A stretch of 64,000 nucleotides of DNA from an uncultured Clostridia bacterium (GTDB taxonomy: Bacteria; Bacillota; Clostridia; Oscillospirales; Acutalibacteraceae): positions 18,398-82,397 of the forward strand of contig CANQVS010000006.1 in NCBI GenBank assembly GCA_947627345.1. The letters run 5' to 3'. Both the position numbers and the translations under genes were made by a program. The notes below the pieces were generated by a model. The model saw nothing but the letters and a program-made list of their open reading frames with translations, did not search any database and was not told the DNA's origin. How positions within the stretch are numbered: the stretch's first letter is position 1; each line of letters starts with the position of its first letter. Positions 32,838 to 41,145 of the stretch are shown here, piece after piece.

Positions 32838-35293
32838 TTTTTACCTCGATTTTTCCGCTTTAATTTTTTGAGCAAAACAAAAGCGGAAACATACATAACA
32901 AATATTGTACCACATACTGCTGTGATTATAATTCCTATACGGAAACCGGGCGGGTTGTATTTGAATACAATTTTGCTCTTTTTATTGCCTTCGACCAAAA
33001 CTGACATAAATCCGAAATTAGATTTTACAATTTCCGACTCTTTGCCGTTAACGAACGCGGTCCAGCCCTCTGTATATGGTATGCTGAAAAACAGAAGATT
33101 TTCTTTTCCCGTATTATTTATTTCAGCCGTAAAGCCTTCGTTATTGTATTCAAAGCTGTCGCAGGATTTTTCGGCAAGCTTTTTGCAGTCGTCAAAGTAG
33201 TTGTATCTTCCGTATAAAAAGTCCTTTGTTTTACTTCTAAATTTTCTATCCCTCGGCTTTGCTGTTCTATCTTTTGCAATAGTATCTGTGTCCTTTTTGC
33301 TGTATCCCGTAAGATTTGAAAATTTTAAAATATCTTCATCGCTTAACACCATTGACTTTAAAATAGCCTCGCTTTTATAATTTTGTTCAATATTGTTAAA
33401 CTCATCCTCTGTGATAAAGCTGTCGTACATAAATCCCATGGGAACGAAGCAGTCGTTTTTATAAACTTTAAATCCATTGATTTTTTTCAGATAACTCCAG
33501 CCCGGCATTTTTGGTTTACCCTTTTTGTCGGTAAAACTTTCTCTGCTGTCACAGAAAAGATACTTACAGCTAAAAAGTCCCCGAAGTCCATAGTTATTTG
33601 TGTCCGGCTCCGACGCGACATCTCTTGTATATCCTATACTGTCGTAGAATGTCATTATCGATGGAGTAACGATGCTGTGAAAAGCCTGTATGGACGGAAT
33701 ATTAAGGTACATCGCCGAATTGTCTACAGAATCTATAAAATCGCTCCTTGCATTTTTTATGCCGTCGAGCTTTACGCTGTCTGACGCTCCGATAAGATTT
33801 TTTCTTATATACGAGTTGTCATCTCCGTCCATTCGGTTTCCCGTTTCAACGATATATGTGGATGAAACTAAGGAAATAAGGCATATTCCTGCGGTAACAG
33901 CCAAAGCCAGCCTGTGGCTTGATGTTTTAAACTTTGTGATTATAATTGCGAACAAAAGCAAAGATAAAATCGCGGTTGCAACATAAATCCAGTATCTCGG
34001 AAAATTATCTTCCAATCCGATTTTAGTGTATTTGTAAACATCGTCCTCATAAACCGATTCGGGCATAATTCCGATTAAAAGAGCAATTGAGGCGGTTATT
34101 GAGCCTGACCAGCACAAGGCTCTCGTCCAGTTGACCTCACTGTTTTCGAGCGCTTTAACTGTTGCAAGACACATAATCAGTACAAGCATATAATACCATC
34201 TGGCGTAGAATATGCTCGCGTTTAAAAGCTGAAAAGCCGAATTGAACAGAGGTATGAGCGCAAAGACGATTAAAAGCAGAATAAGCTTTTTGAGCCAGTC
34301 GCGTTTTTTAAGCTGAAGGTATCCGATAACTCCCGTCATTCCTACAAGAGGCAGCCAACCGCTGACAGACGCCCAATTTGCGTCAACATCAGGTGTGAAA
34401 TTCGGCTCCGCCGCAAGCTCGGGAGGAAAGAAGAAACTTAAAATAATGTACCAGTACTTTTGCGGATTATCATACACAAGAGAATTGTAACCGTCCGGCA
34501 GGACGGAAAGTCTTGGGTTGCCGTTTATAAAAAGAACCGTCGGCAGAATTATAAACGCGCTCGCGAGAAATCCTAAGAGTACCTCAAAAATAAAGAGAAA
34601 AAGCTTTGAAAGCGTTAGCTTATAGTTGTTTGTAAATACAAGCATAAACCAGTATATCGCCGTAAAAACCGCCATTCCCGCAAAGAAATAATAATTTACG
34701 GTACAAGCCGTAAATACCGCAAGGCAAACAACGCCTTTTCGGTTGTTATACATCATTTCGTCAACAGCGAGCAAAAGCAGAGGGAAAACTATCATAGGCT
34801 CGTGAAAGTGGAAAAAGAAAATATTGTAAATCGAAAATCCCGAAAAAGCGTATAAAAGTCCTCCCGCAACCGCGAACATTCTGTTTTGCACATATCTTTT
34901 AAGATATAGATAAGAGGTAAGAGAACAGCAGGCGAATTTCAGCATAAATATAGGTCCGATTAAAAACGGAACCGCACCGCTTGGGAACAACAGCGTAAGC
35001 AGAAAAAAAGGACTTCCCATAAGATAAAATGAATAGGAGCTTATGGTTGCGCTGCCAAGGTCGGTGGTACTGCTCCAGTTCGTATTGCCTGATAGAACAG
35101 CGTCGTGCATCATCTGATAAAACGGGATTTCCTGAACATTGAAATCCCCGTAATACATAAAAACTCCGTTGTTTTGAATGATTATAGGCACAAATAAAAG
35201 CGCGGAAATTAACAGCCCGAGTAAAAATGCCGTAAGTCCGTAGTTTTTATGATATTTGCCGTTTAAGGTTTTAAAAAGTTTATTGTTCACCAT
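32834..35293 (-). CDS. YfhO family membrane protein
   Basis: An 819-residue polytopic protein of the YfhO family (GT-C fold). In Listeria and Bacillus, YfhO homologues add sugars to lipoteichoic or wall teichoic acid outside the membrane. The first ~470 residues contain about a dozen membrane segments. The extracellular loops hold MYYGDFNVQEIPFYQMMHD, with an early Asp expected in catalysis. A soluble extracytoplasmic domain runs from about 490 to 780 and ends in a last membrane helix. It leads the minus-strand operon YfhO, M20 peptidase, DUF975, GT2, LicD. AGGTAAAG precedes ATG. Confidence 0.9.
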   Translation of the reverse strand: MVNNKLFKTLNGKYHKNYGLTAFLLGLLISALLFVPIIIQNNGVFMYYGDFNVQEIPFYQMMHDAVLSGNTNWSSTTDLGSATISSYSFYLMGSPFFLLTLLFPSGAVPFLIGPIFMLKFACCSLTSYLYLKRYVQNRMFAVAGGLLYAFSGFSIYNIFFFHFHEPMIVFPLLLLAVDEMMYNNRKGVVCLAVFTACTVNYYFFAGMAVFTAIYWFMLVFTNNYKLTLSKLFLFIFEVLLGFLASAFIILPTVLFINGNPRLSVLPDGYNSLVYDNPQKYWYIILSFFFPPELAAEPNFTPDVDANWASVSGWLPLVGMTGVIGYLQLKKRDWLKKLILLLIVFALIPLFNSAFQLLNASIFYARWYYMLVLIMCLATVKALENSEVNWTRALCWSGSITASIALLIGIMPESVYEDDVYKYTKIGLEDNFPRYWIYVATAILSLLLFAIIITKFKTSSHRLALAVTAGICLISLVSSTYIVETGNRMDGDDNSYIRKNLIGASDSVKLDGIKNARSDFIDSVDNSAMYLNIPSIQAFHSIVTPSIMTFYDSIGYTRDVASEPDTNNYGLRGLFSCKYLFCDSRESFTDKKGKPKMPGWSYLKKINGFKVYKNDCFVPMGFMYDSFITEDEFNNIEQNYKSEAILKSMVLSDEDILKFSNLTGYSKKDTDTIAKDRTAKPRDRKFRSKTKDFLYGRYNYFDDCKKLAEKSCDSFEYNNEGFTAEINNTGKENLLFFSIPYTEGWTAFVNGKESEIVKSNFGFMSVLVEGNKKSKIVFKYNPPGFRIGIIITAVCGTIFVMYVSAFVLLKKLKRKNRGKK

Positions 35294-35308
35294 AAGCTTT
35301 ACCTGTTA

Positions 35309-35337
35309 TTGCAAAAGATTAGAAATAATAGTATAAT
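35309..35337 (+). promoter_or_regulatory. Sigma-A promoter of the YfbR-like gene
   Basis: TTGCAA - 17 bases - TATAAT, 59 bases before the TTG start at 35397. Confidence 0.75.
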
Positions 35338-35396
35338 AAAGTATATCACAATATGGTTTAATTTTAAATAAAAACTTGAAAATAAGGAGGATAAAT

Positions 35397-35987
35397 TTGG
35401 AAAATTCACATTTTTTTGCGATGCTTTCTCGTATGAAATATATAACAAGATGGGGACTTATGAATAATACTAACAGTGAGAATATAAGCGAGCATAGTCT
35501 GCAAACGGCAATGTTCGCTCATTTGCTTGTATTACTTCACAATAGGAATTCAAAAAATAAGCTGAACGCCGAGCGCGCCGCACTGCTCGGAATGTATCAC
35601 GATGTTACGGAAATCATAACGGGCGATATGCCGACGCCTGTAAAATACTATAATTCAGATATAATTAATTCTTATAAAGAAGTCGAGCATATTGCGGGCG
35701 AGAGACTGGTTTCTATGCTGCCCGAAAATTTGCAGGACGAATATTCGGATATAATTCTAATGGAGAATAAAAAAGACAAGGAGCTTTTAAAATATGTAAA
35801 GGCGGCTGATAAGCTTTCGGCTCTCGTAAAGTGCATAGAGGAGATAAGAGTGGGCAACGATGAATTTAAAAGCGCAAAGCTTTCTACCGAAAGGCTCCTA
35901 CACGATATGAATATGACGGAGGTTGAGGAGTTTATTGAAAACTTTTTGCCGTCGTTCTCTTTGACGCTTGATGAAATAAGCAATTAA
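35397..35987 (+). CDS. YfbR-like 5'-deoxynucleotidase (HD domain)
   Basis: A 196-residue HD-domain phosphohydrolase of the YfbR/5'-nucleotidase type that dephosphorylates deoxynucleoside monophosphates. The metal ligands are visible: an early His in SENISEHSLQTAMFAHLL, HD in GMYHDVTEIITGDMPTPVKY, and a later Asp in KAADKLSALVKC. The start is TTG 35397, 6 bases after AAGGAGG; the in-frame TTG at 35376 would overlap the ribosome binding site. Length matches E. coli YfbR (199). Confidence 0.92.
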   Translation: MENSHFFAMLSRMKYITRWGLMNNTNSENISEHSLQTAMFAHLLVLLHNRNSKNKLNAERAALLGMYHDVTEIITGDMPTPVKYYNSDIINSYKEVEHIAGERLVSMLPENLQDEYSDIILMENKKDKELLKYVKAADKLSALVKCIEEIRVGNDEFKSAKLSTERLLHDMNMTEVEEFIENFLPSFSLTLDEISN

Positions 35988-36114
35988 AAAAAGTAAATTA
36001 TGACAATGACGTTATATTCTTTTAAAGAATAATAAATTATATACTCCTATGCTATAATATCACAAAATGTAATATTGTGTCGAAATGTTTCTATTTATAT
36101 AAAGGAGCTATGTT

Positions 36115-37221
36115 ATGGCAGGAAACAGAAGAGGAACTAATTCTGAGTATGTTGACATCAGTTCAAATACCCAGGTTGTAAAATTATATAAGAAAAAAGG
36201 CAGAGTAAAACGTGCGATTTCTCTCGTTTTGGCAATTGTTTTTATGATAACGGGCGCGGGTATGATTTACTATTACAACGCTTTGGACTCGCTTGTTTTT
36301 GAAAATGAGATTACGGAACCTACGGGAGAAACTAAAGAAACCGAGCCTATAGTCGAAGAGCCGGAGGATTTTAATATCGCGGTAACAGATTCCGATTTGC
36401 TTTCAAACTCAAAGGTACTTAATGTTATGCTCTTCGGCGAGGATAATCACAGCAAGGGCACGACGGGACGTTCGGACTCGATGATTATGGCGTCTATTGA
36501 TAACAATTCTAAAAGGATTAAGTTGACTTCATTCCAGCGAGATACCTACGTTTACATTCCGGGACACGGCTACGGCAAGATAAATTCTTCCTATTCTCTG
36601 GGCGGAGCTTCTCTTGCAATACGTACAATCGAGGCTAATTTCGGAGTTAAGGTAGACCGATACGCGGTTGTGGATTTTACAAGCTTTAAAAAAATTATTG
36701 ACGTTCTCGGCGGTCTTACAATTAATCTTGACCAAGACGAGGTCGCTTATATCAACTGGCAGATGTATATTAATCATCAGACAGATGAACGCCACTTACT
36801 TGAAGAAAAGGACGGAAAGATTACCCTTACAGGTCAGCAGGCGCTTTGGTATGCTCGTGACAGAGGCTATGACGGCGTACAGTCGGGCGACGACTGGGAC
36901 AGAACAAGCCGTCAGAGAAAGCTTTTGGAAACAGTTTTTAAGGATATGAGAAACGCGTCAATAACCCAGCTGATTCAGATTGTTGCCGACGTCGGTCCGC
37001 TTGTAACAACTAACCTGAAAAAGGATGAAATAACCGGTCTTGTTACTCGTTCTATGACTTATATGTCGTATAAAGTAAAACAATATACAATTCCGCAGGA
37101 TGGATTATGGTCGTATTACACAGACCCTGTAGTAGGCTCCTGTATCCAGATAAACGATATGGAAAAATGCCGTGAGAAATTCGCGAAGTTTGTTTTTGGA
37201 GATTTAATTGAATCTACTTGA
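36115..37221 (+). CDS. LytR-CpsA-Psr (LCP) family wall-polymer ligase
   Basis: A 368-residue LCP protein. These attach teichoic acids or capsule from undecaprenyl carriers to peptidoglycan. A short basic cytoplasmic segment is followed by one membrane helix (about residues 36-57), an acidic linker, and the LCP catalytic domain. The Arg/Asp residues that bind the pyrophosphate are in GRSDSMIMASID and LTSFQRDTYVYIPGHGYGKI, with GQQALWYARDRGYDG later. It fits with the nearby glycopolymer operon. AAGGAG precedes ATG; a TATAAT -10 is present at 36053 without a clear -35. Confidence 0.94.
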   Translation: MAGNRRGTNSEYVDISSNTQVVKLYKKKGRVKRAISLVLAIVFMITGAGMIYYYNALDSLVFENEITEPTGETKETEPIVEEPEDFNIAVTDSDLLSNSKVLNVMLFGEDNHSKGTTGRSDSMIMASIDNNSKRIKLTSFQRDTYVYIPGHGYGKINSSYSLGGASLAIRTIEANFGVKVDRYAVVDFTSFKKIIDVLGGLTINLDQDEVAYINWQMYINHQTDERHLLEEKDGKITLTGQQALWYARDRGYDGVQSGDDWDRTSRQRKLLETVFKDMRNASITQLIQIVADVGPLVTTNLKKDEITGLVTRSMTYMSYKVKQYTIPQDGLWSYYTDPVVGSCIQINDMEKCREKFAKFVFGDLIEST

Positions 37222-37239
37222 TAATCACATAAAAAGATA

Positions 37240-37273
37240 AAGACGTCGGAAAAATTCCGACGTCTTATTTTAT
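37240..37273. terminator. Bidirectional terminator between LCP and GH13 genes
   Basis: A 12-bp stem AAGACGTCGGAA/TTCCGACGTCTT with an AAA loop and A/T-rich flanks, between the convergent LCP and GH13 genes. Confidence 0.88.
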
Positions 37274-37318
37274 AAAAATTTGCAGTTGGACGGTTGAAAT
37301 ATTGATTTTGTTATTAAA

Positions 37319-38950
37319 TTAATCAATAGGTTCAAATCTTCTCGTTGGTTTTCCGTTAACTTCAATTATTTCCTCAAAATTCAGCCTGCTTCTTACCCAA
37401 AGTTCAAATTCACCGTAAAGCGCTCTGTATACAACTAACTCTTCCAAGGTTTCGCTGTCCTTTGCTATTCCGATTACTTCGTATTCGTTGCCCTTATAGT
37501 GTCGGTATTTTCCTATTCTTACAGGTACTTTCTCGATAGGCGAACCGTCACTCATATTATTCTCAATAGGAATTATAGTTTCATCATTAAAATCAGTTTC
37601 CTGATTGTCCCAGTTAAGCACGAGTATTCGGGAGGAGAACGGTTCAAGAGGAATATTTGCGTAGCCGTTTGCATCAAATTTTTCAGAGGTTAATGCGTCG
37701 GTGAGCGTACCGTTTCCGTCAATATTAAAGTCAATGTTATAATCGTTGGACGAGAGATTAAGAGCAACGTAGACCGTCTGCCTGTCACATTCACGCATAA
37801 ATACAAGCTGTTCGTTTTTAATGTTTATATTTTTATAGTTTCCGTATTTAAGCGCGGGCAGAGCCTTTCTGATTTTTCCGAGCCTGCAGATGTGGTTGTA
37901 AAGGTCGTAGTTCGGATTTGGAATATTGTTAATATCAAGGCAAGGACGAAGCTCATAGTCGCTGTGTGCTGTCCGTGTACCCTCTAATGCCCACTCGCTT
38001 CCGTAGTAAATGCAAGGTACTCCGGGCATTGTGTAGAGAATTGTGTAGACATTATTGAGGTGACGCTTTTCCTTGAGCATACTTGCAACGCGGTTGACGT
38101 CGTGATTGTCTACAAAATTAAAGGTATATATATTTTGATATATTCCTCCGCTGCCAAACTGGCGGTTGAGGGAGTGAGCGATTTCAAAGTAGTTTTTATC
38201 GTTGTGAGAGCTGTAAATGCCCTTGTAACATTCGTAGTTTGTAACGGAATGAAGTACATCATCGTTTGCCCAGCGGTTGTAATCTCCGCTTGTGATTTCT
38301 CCGTAAAGCCAGAAGTCGGATTTTAACGAAAGGCAGGCGCCCCTGAGCCTTTTAAAAAAGTCTAAATTAATGCAGTCGGCGGCGTCAAGCCTGAGACCGT
38401 CTATGTCGAACTCCTTAATCCAGAACTTAACCGCGTCTATAAGGTGGTCGGAAACCTGTGAGTTGTCTAAATTCAGCTTAACGAGGTCGATATGGCCTGC
38501 CCAGCCCTCATAGCAAAATCCGTCGTTATAGTGATTGTTCCCGTGAAAATTAAGGTTCATAAACCAAGAGCAATACCGAGAATTTTCGCGGTTTTTCTGC
38601 AAATCTTTAAAAGCGAAAAAATCTCTGCCGACGTGGTTAAATACACCGTCTAAAATAATTCTTATTCCGTTTTCGTGCAGAGTTTTACAAATTTCTTTAA
38701 AGGAATTATTATCGCCCAAACGGCTGTCAATTTTGTAATAATCAATGGTGTCATAGCCGTGTCTTGTGCTTTCAAATACAGGATTGAAAACGAGTGTGTT
38801 TATTCCAAGTTTTTTAAAATTGTCTATCCAGCCGTATATTTTATTAAGCCTGTATTCAAGCTTAAAGTCGTTTTCGCGCGGAGCTCCTGCAAAGCCGAGC
38901 GGATAGATGTTGTACATTTGTGCTTCTTTTATCCATTTCAAATTAATCAT
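37319..38950 (-). CDS. GH13 alpha-glucosidase/amylase fused to a C-terminal DUF1653 domain
   Basis: A 543-residue cytoplasmic protein with no signal peptide. Residues ~1-400 form a GH13 (beta/alpha)8 barrel with all four signature regions: DGVFNHVG, GLRLDAADC (nucleophile Asp), WLYGEI (acid/base Glu) and FVDNHDVNR (transition-state Asp). A small C-terminal beta domain follows. The last ~70 residues are a DUF1653 domain (IGKYRHYKGNEYEVIGIA, then SETLEELVVYRALYGE). The catalytic type resembles cyclomaltodextrinase/neopullulanase or maltodextrin glucosidase acting on imported oligosaccharides; specificity is not settled. DUF1653 is usually a stand-alone small protein, so the fusion is notable. 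Confidence 0.9.
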   Translation of the reverse strand: MINLKWIKEAQMYNIYPLGFAGAPRENDFKLEYRLNKIYGWIDNFKKLGINTLVFNPVFESTRHGYDTIDYYKIDSRLGDNNSFKEICKTLHENGIRIILDGVFNHVGRDFFAFKDLQKNRENSRYCSWFMNLNFHGNNHYNDGFCYEGWAGHIDLVKLNLDNSQVSDHLIDAVKFWIKEFDIDGLRLDAADCINLDFFKRLRGACLSLKSDFWLYGEITSGDYNRWANDDVLHSVTNYECYKGIYSSHNDKNYFEIAHSLNRQFGSGGIYQNIYTFNFVDNHDVNRVASMLKEKRHLNNVYTILYTMPGVPCIYYGSEWALEGTRTAHSDYELRPCLDINNIPNPNYDLYNHICRLGKIRKALPALKYGNYKNINIKNEQLVFMRECDRQTVYVALNLSSNDYNIDFNIDGNGTLTDALTSEKFDANGYANIPLEPFSSRILVLNWDNQETDFNDETIIPIENNMSDGSPIEKVPVRIGKYRHYKGNEYEVIGIAKDSETLEELVVYRALYGEFELWVRSRLNFEEIIEVNGKPTRRFEPID

Positions 38951-39001
38951 TCCTTTTTACGTTTAAAAAATTACTTCATAATATTATCACAATAAAGGAT
39001 A

Positions 39002-39030
39002 TTGTGCAAGTTGAGATTTTATGGTACAAT
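39002..39030 (+). promoter_or_regulatory. Promoter of the gene at 39067
   Basis: TTGTGC - 17 bases - TACAAT, 37 bases before the ATG. Confidence 0.55.
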
Positions 39031-39066
39031 ATGTTATAGAATGAAATATAATTCTTTAGGAGAATA

Positions 39067-39531
39067 ATGATTATGCTTAAAATTCAAAACAAATCCACCA
39101 AAAGAATAAGAGTGGTACAAATTATTCTTTTTTTAATTCAGATTTTTCTGACAACAGAGCCGTATGTGTGGGGAGGAGCAATTCTTCCCCAATATAAAAG
39201 AAGTACTTTAACCGTACTTGATATGATTTCGAATATCGGCGCCTCTACGGGAAACGCCGAAACCGAACAAATCCTGAATGTTTTGGGATTATGCTACGCT
39301 TTGTTTTTGGTAATACCGATAATTGCACTCGGATTTCAGCTTTTTGACAGAGAGTATAATCTCAAAAATATCGCAAGTATAGTATGCTCAGCCGCTGGAA
39401 TAGTCTGTATACTTCTGTTTGTCGGCGGTAGGTATCTGTGCCTCGGCTCGCTTATTGCACTGCTTTTATACCTCGTATCGGCGTTTATGTCGGTTATGGG
39501 GATTTTCGCAAGGTATTTAAAAACAAACTGA
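39067..39531 (+). CDS. Four-helix membrane protein of unknown function
   Basis: A 154-residue protein with about four hydrophobic segments (near 17-38, 72-96, 105-125 and 128-150) and a short basic N terminus. No motif of a known family is recognised. ATG 39067 follows AGGAG at good spacing and its own promoter is visible, so the gene is probably real. It is monocistronic, divergent from the GH13 gene, with a terminator after it. Confidence 0.7.
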   Translation: MIMLKIQNKSTKRIRVVQIILFLIQIFLTTEPYVWGGAILPQYKRSTLTVLDMISNIGASTGNAETEQILNVLGLCYALFLVIPIIALGFQLFDREYNLKNIASIVCSAAGIVCILLFVGGRYLCLGSLIALLLYLVSAFMSVMGIFARYLKTN

Positions 39532-39544
39532 ATTAATAAAAAAT

Positions 39545-39590
39545 AAGCTGTGAAATGAGTCCACAGGTGCTCAATTTCACAGCTTTATTA
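39545..39590. terminator. Bidirectional terminator after the gene at 39067
   Basis: A 12-bp stem AAGCTGTGAAAT/ATTTCACAGCTT, with a partly pairing loop and a T/A-rich flank on either side. It lies between convergent genes. Confidence 0.85.
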
Positions 39591-39599
39591 TTAACTGTT

Positions 39600-40601
39600 T
39601 TAAAGCGATGTAAATATCATATGAAAATTTTTGTCTTTTAAATTTATTCTGAACCGCTCCGTTTCGAGTACTCCGTTAAGCTTTCCGAAAACAATAGTTA
39701 GGTTATCGCATTTGCAGGCTAAAACCTTTCCGTTCGTTTCACACGGGGTGAAAGTTAAATTCAAGCTGTTATTCGATGTGGAAAATTCCCACTTCCCGAC
39801 AGGTTTTTTATCATCTCCGCTGACTTTTGTTCTTCCTATTTTATAAAGCTTATGGTCAACAAAATAACAGTTTTCACTTCCGTTTCGGTTGTTTCCTACT
39901 TTTGACGCCAAGTTTATTGATAACTGATGACCGTCAATGTCCGCAGAACCGCAAAGCATTTGAAATTTTCTGTGCCTCGAAAGCGAGTATCTGCACTTTG
40001 AAAAGTAAGTGAGACTGTTTTCCTCACTTATGTTATAGTCAAATCCGCCGAAACGTACTACCCCCGAAGCTGTGTAATCCTCAACAAATCTTTTATAGTA
40101 AAAACATTTTTTATCCTTATCAAACGGCGAAACCATATTCATACTGTCTGCGCCGCCGTTTTTTAAAAACAGCTTTACAAAAAGGTTTTTAATGTTACCG
40201 AAGTCGATAAAGTCACATTTTAAATATTTCCCGTCAACCGTGTTTGTAACGGTTACGGCTAATTTTTTATCTTTATAACTGAACTCCCCGACGCTGTCGG
40301 AGGATGGAAGTTTAAGCGGTTCAAGCAAAAGCCGTTTTGAAATGTTGTCCGTTACAATTTCTCCAGTTTTATAATCGGCTAAAATCAGCTTGATTGAAAG
40401 GTCGTAGCCTGAAATATTGAGTGACAAATAAAACCCCATTTCACCGTTTGAGATAAAATAGCCGTCGCTTTCGCAAAGTCTGTTTTCAGCAGGATAACTG
40501 TCTTTATTATATTCAAACAACGCTGATTTCGACCAACCGCCGAAGTTTACGTTGCCGTTAGAATCAAATATATTCTTTGAATTTTCCACTATTTTTTGCA
40601 T
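39600..40601 (-). CDS. DUF2804 domain-containing protein
   Basis: A 333-residue soluble protein that fits the DUF2804 family. It has an early NGNVNFGGWSKSALFEYNKD, a central SPFDKDKKCFYYKRF, a mid-protein GGFDYNISEENSLTYFSKCR and a basic C terminus. The function of the family is unknown; it resembles lipocalin-like beta-barrel proteins. The frame is open from 40664, but ATG 40601 follows AGAGAGGA at normal spacing. It is monocistronic and has no obvious link to its neighbours. Confidence 0.78.
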   Translation of the reverse strand: MQKIVENSKNIFDSNGNVNFGGWSKSALFEYNKDSYPAENRLCESDGYFISNGEMGFYLSLNISGYDLSIKLILADYKTGEIVTDNISKRLLLEPLKLPSSDSVGEFSYKDKKLAVTVTNTVDGKYLKCDFIDFGNIKNLFVKLFLKNGGADSMNMVSPFDKDKKCFYYKRFVEDYTASGVVRFGGFDYNISEENSLTYFSKCRYSLSRHRKFQMLCGSADIDGHQLSINLASKVGNNRNGSENCYFVDHKLYKIGRTKVSGDDKKPVGKWEFSTSNNSLNLTFTPCETNGKVLACKCDNLTIVFGKLNGVLETERFRINLKDKNFHMIFTSL

Positions 40602-40743
40602 ATAGTGTCCTCTCTGAAATCTTGTATATATGATATTTTCTCTTTTTACAAGGTCATTATACATAAATACATATTGCGTTTCAAGAATTATAACAAAACT
40701 GTAAAACAGTTATAAAACCTTTAACTTTTGCATATTTTTTCTT

Positions 40744-41094
40744 ATGAGGATTTTAAAATTTTTTACAGCTTTTATTTTAATTATAATTATGTCGTCCTGT
40801 ACGCAGATTATAAAAAATACCGCAGATGAAATCCGCTTGAATAAATGGAAAGCCAAGCTTAAGAGCGGAAGTATTGTTACGCTTAAATTTAAGGAGGATT
40901 CCGCGGATTTTAACATCAGCTCCAAGGACAAAAAATCTGACGTCAAGCTTTGCGGACTTTGCATAATCGACAGCGAAAACATTATGATTTTTGACGATAA
41001 TGATAATCAAAACTATGTGTTTTCCTATAAGGTCAAGGATAACAAGCTTGTACTGAATTATGATGAGGGAGAGATGGTGTTAAAAAGGGAATAA
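40744..41094 (+). CDS. Small lipoprotein of unknown function
   Basis: A 116-residue predicted lipoprotein. The signal peptide MRILKFFTAFILIIIMSSC ends in a lipobox-like MSSC (Cys19), then a beta-rich domain (KLKSGSIVTLKFKEDSADFN, then YKVKDNKLVLNYDEGEMVL). The pattern resembles small lipocalin-like domains that report a default state versus a set option, but no family is named with confidence. No Shine-Dalgarno sequence is visible ahead of ATG, which is odd for this genome. It may be weakly or leaderlessly translated. Confidence 0.65.
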   Translation: MRILKFFTAFILIIIMSSCTQIIKNTADEIRLNKWKAKLKSGSIVTLKFKEDSADFNISSKDKKSDVKLCGLCIIDSENIMIFDDNDNQNYVFSYKVKDNKLVLNYDEGEMVLKRE

Positions 41095-41101
41095 AGTTAA
41101 A

Positions 41102-41130
41102 TTGACAACCGCCTGTAAAAGTATTAAAAT
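41102..41130 (+). promoter_or_regulatory. Sigma-A promoter of the O-antigen-ligase-like gene
   Basis: TTGACA - 17 bases - TAAAAT, 15 bases before the ATG at 41146, implying a short leader. Confidence 0.85.
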
Positions 41131-41145
41131 TAAATCGGTGGTTTA

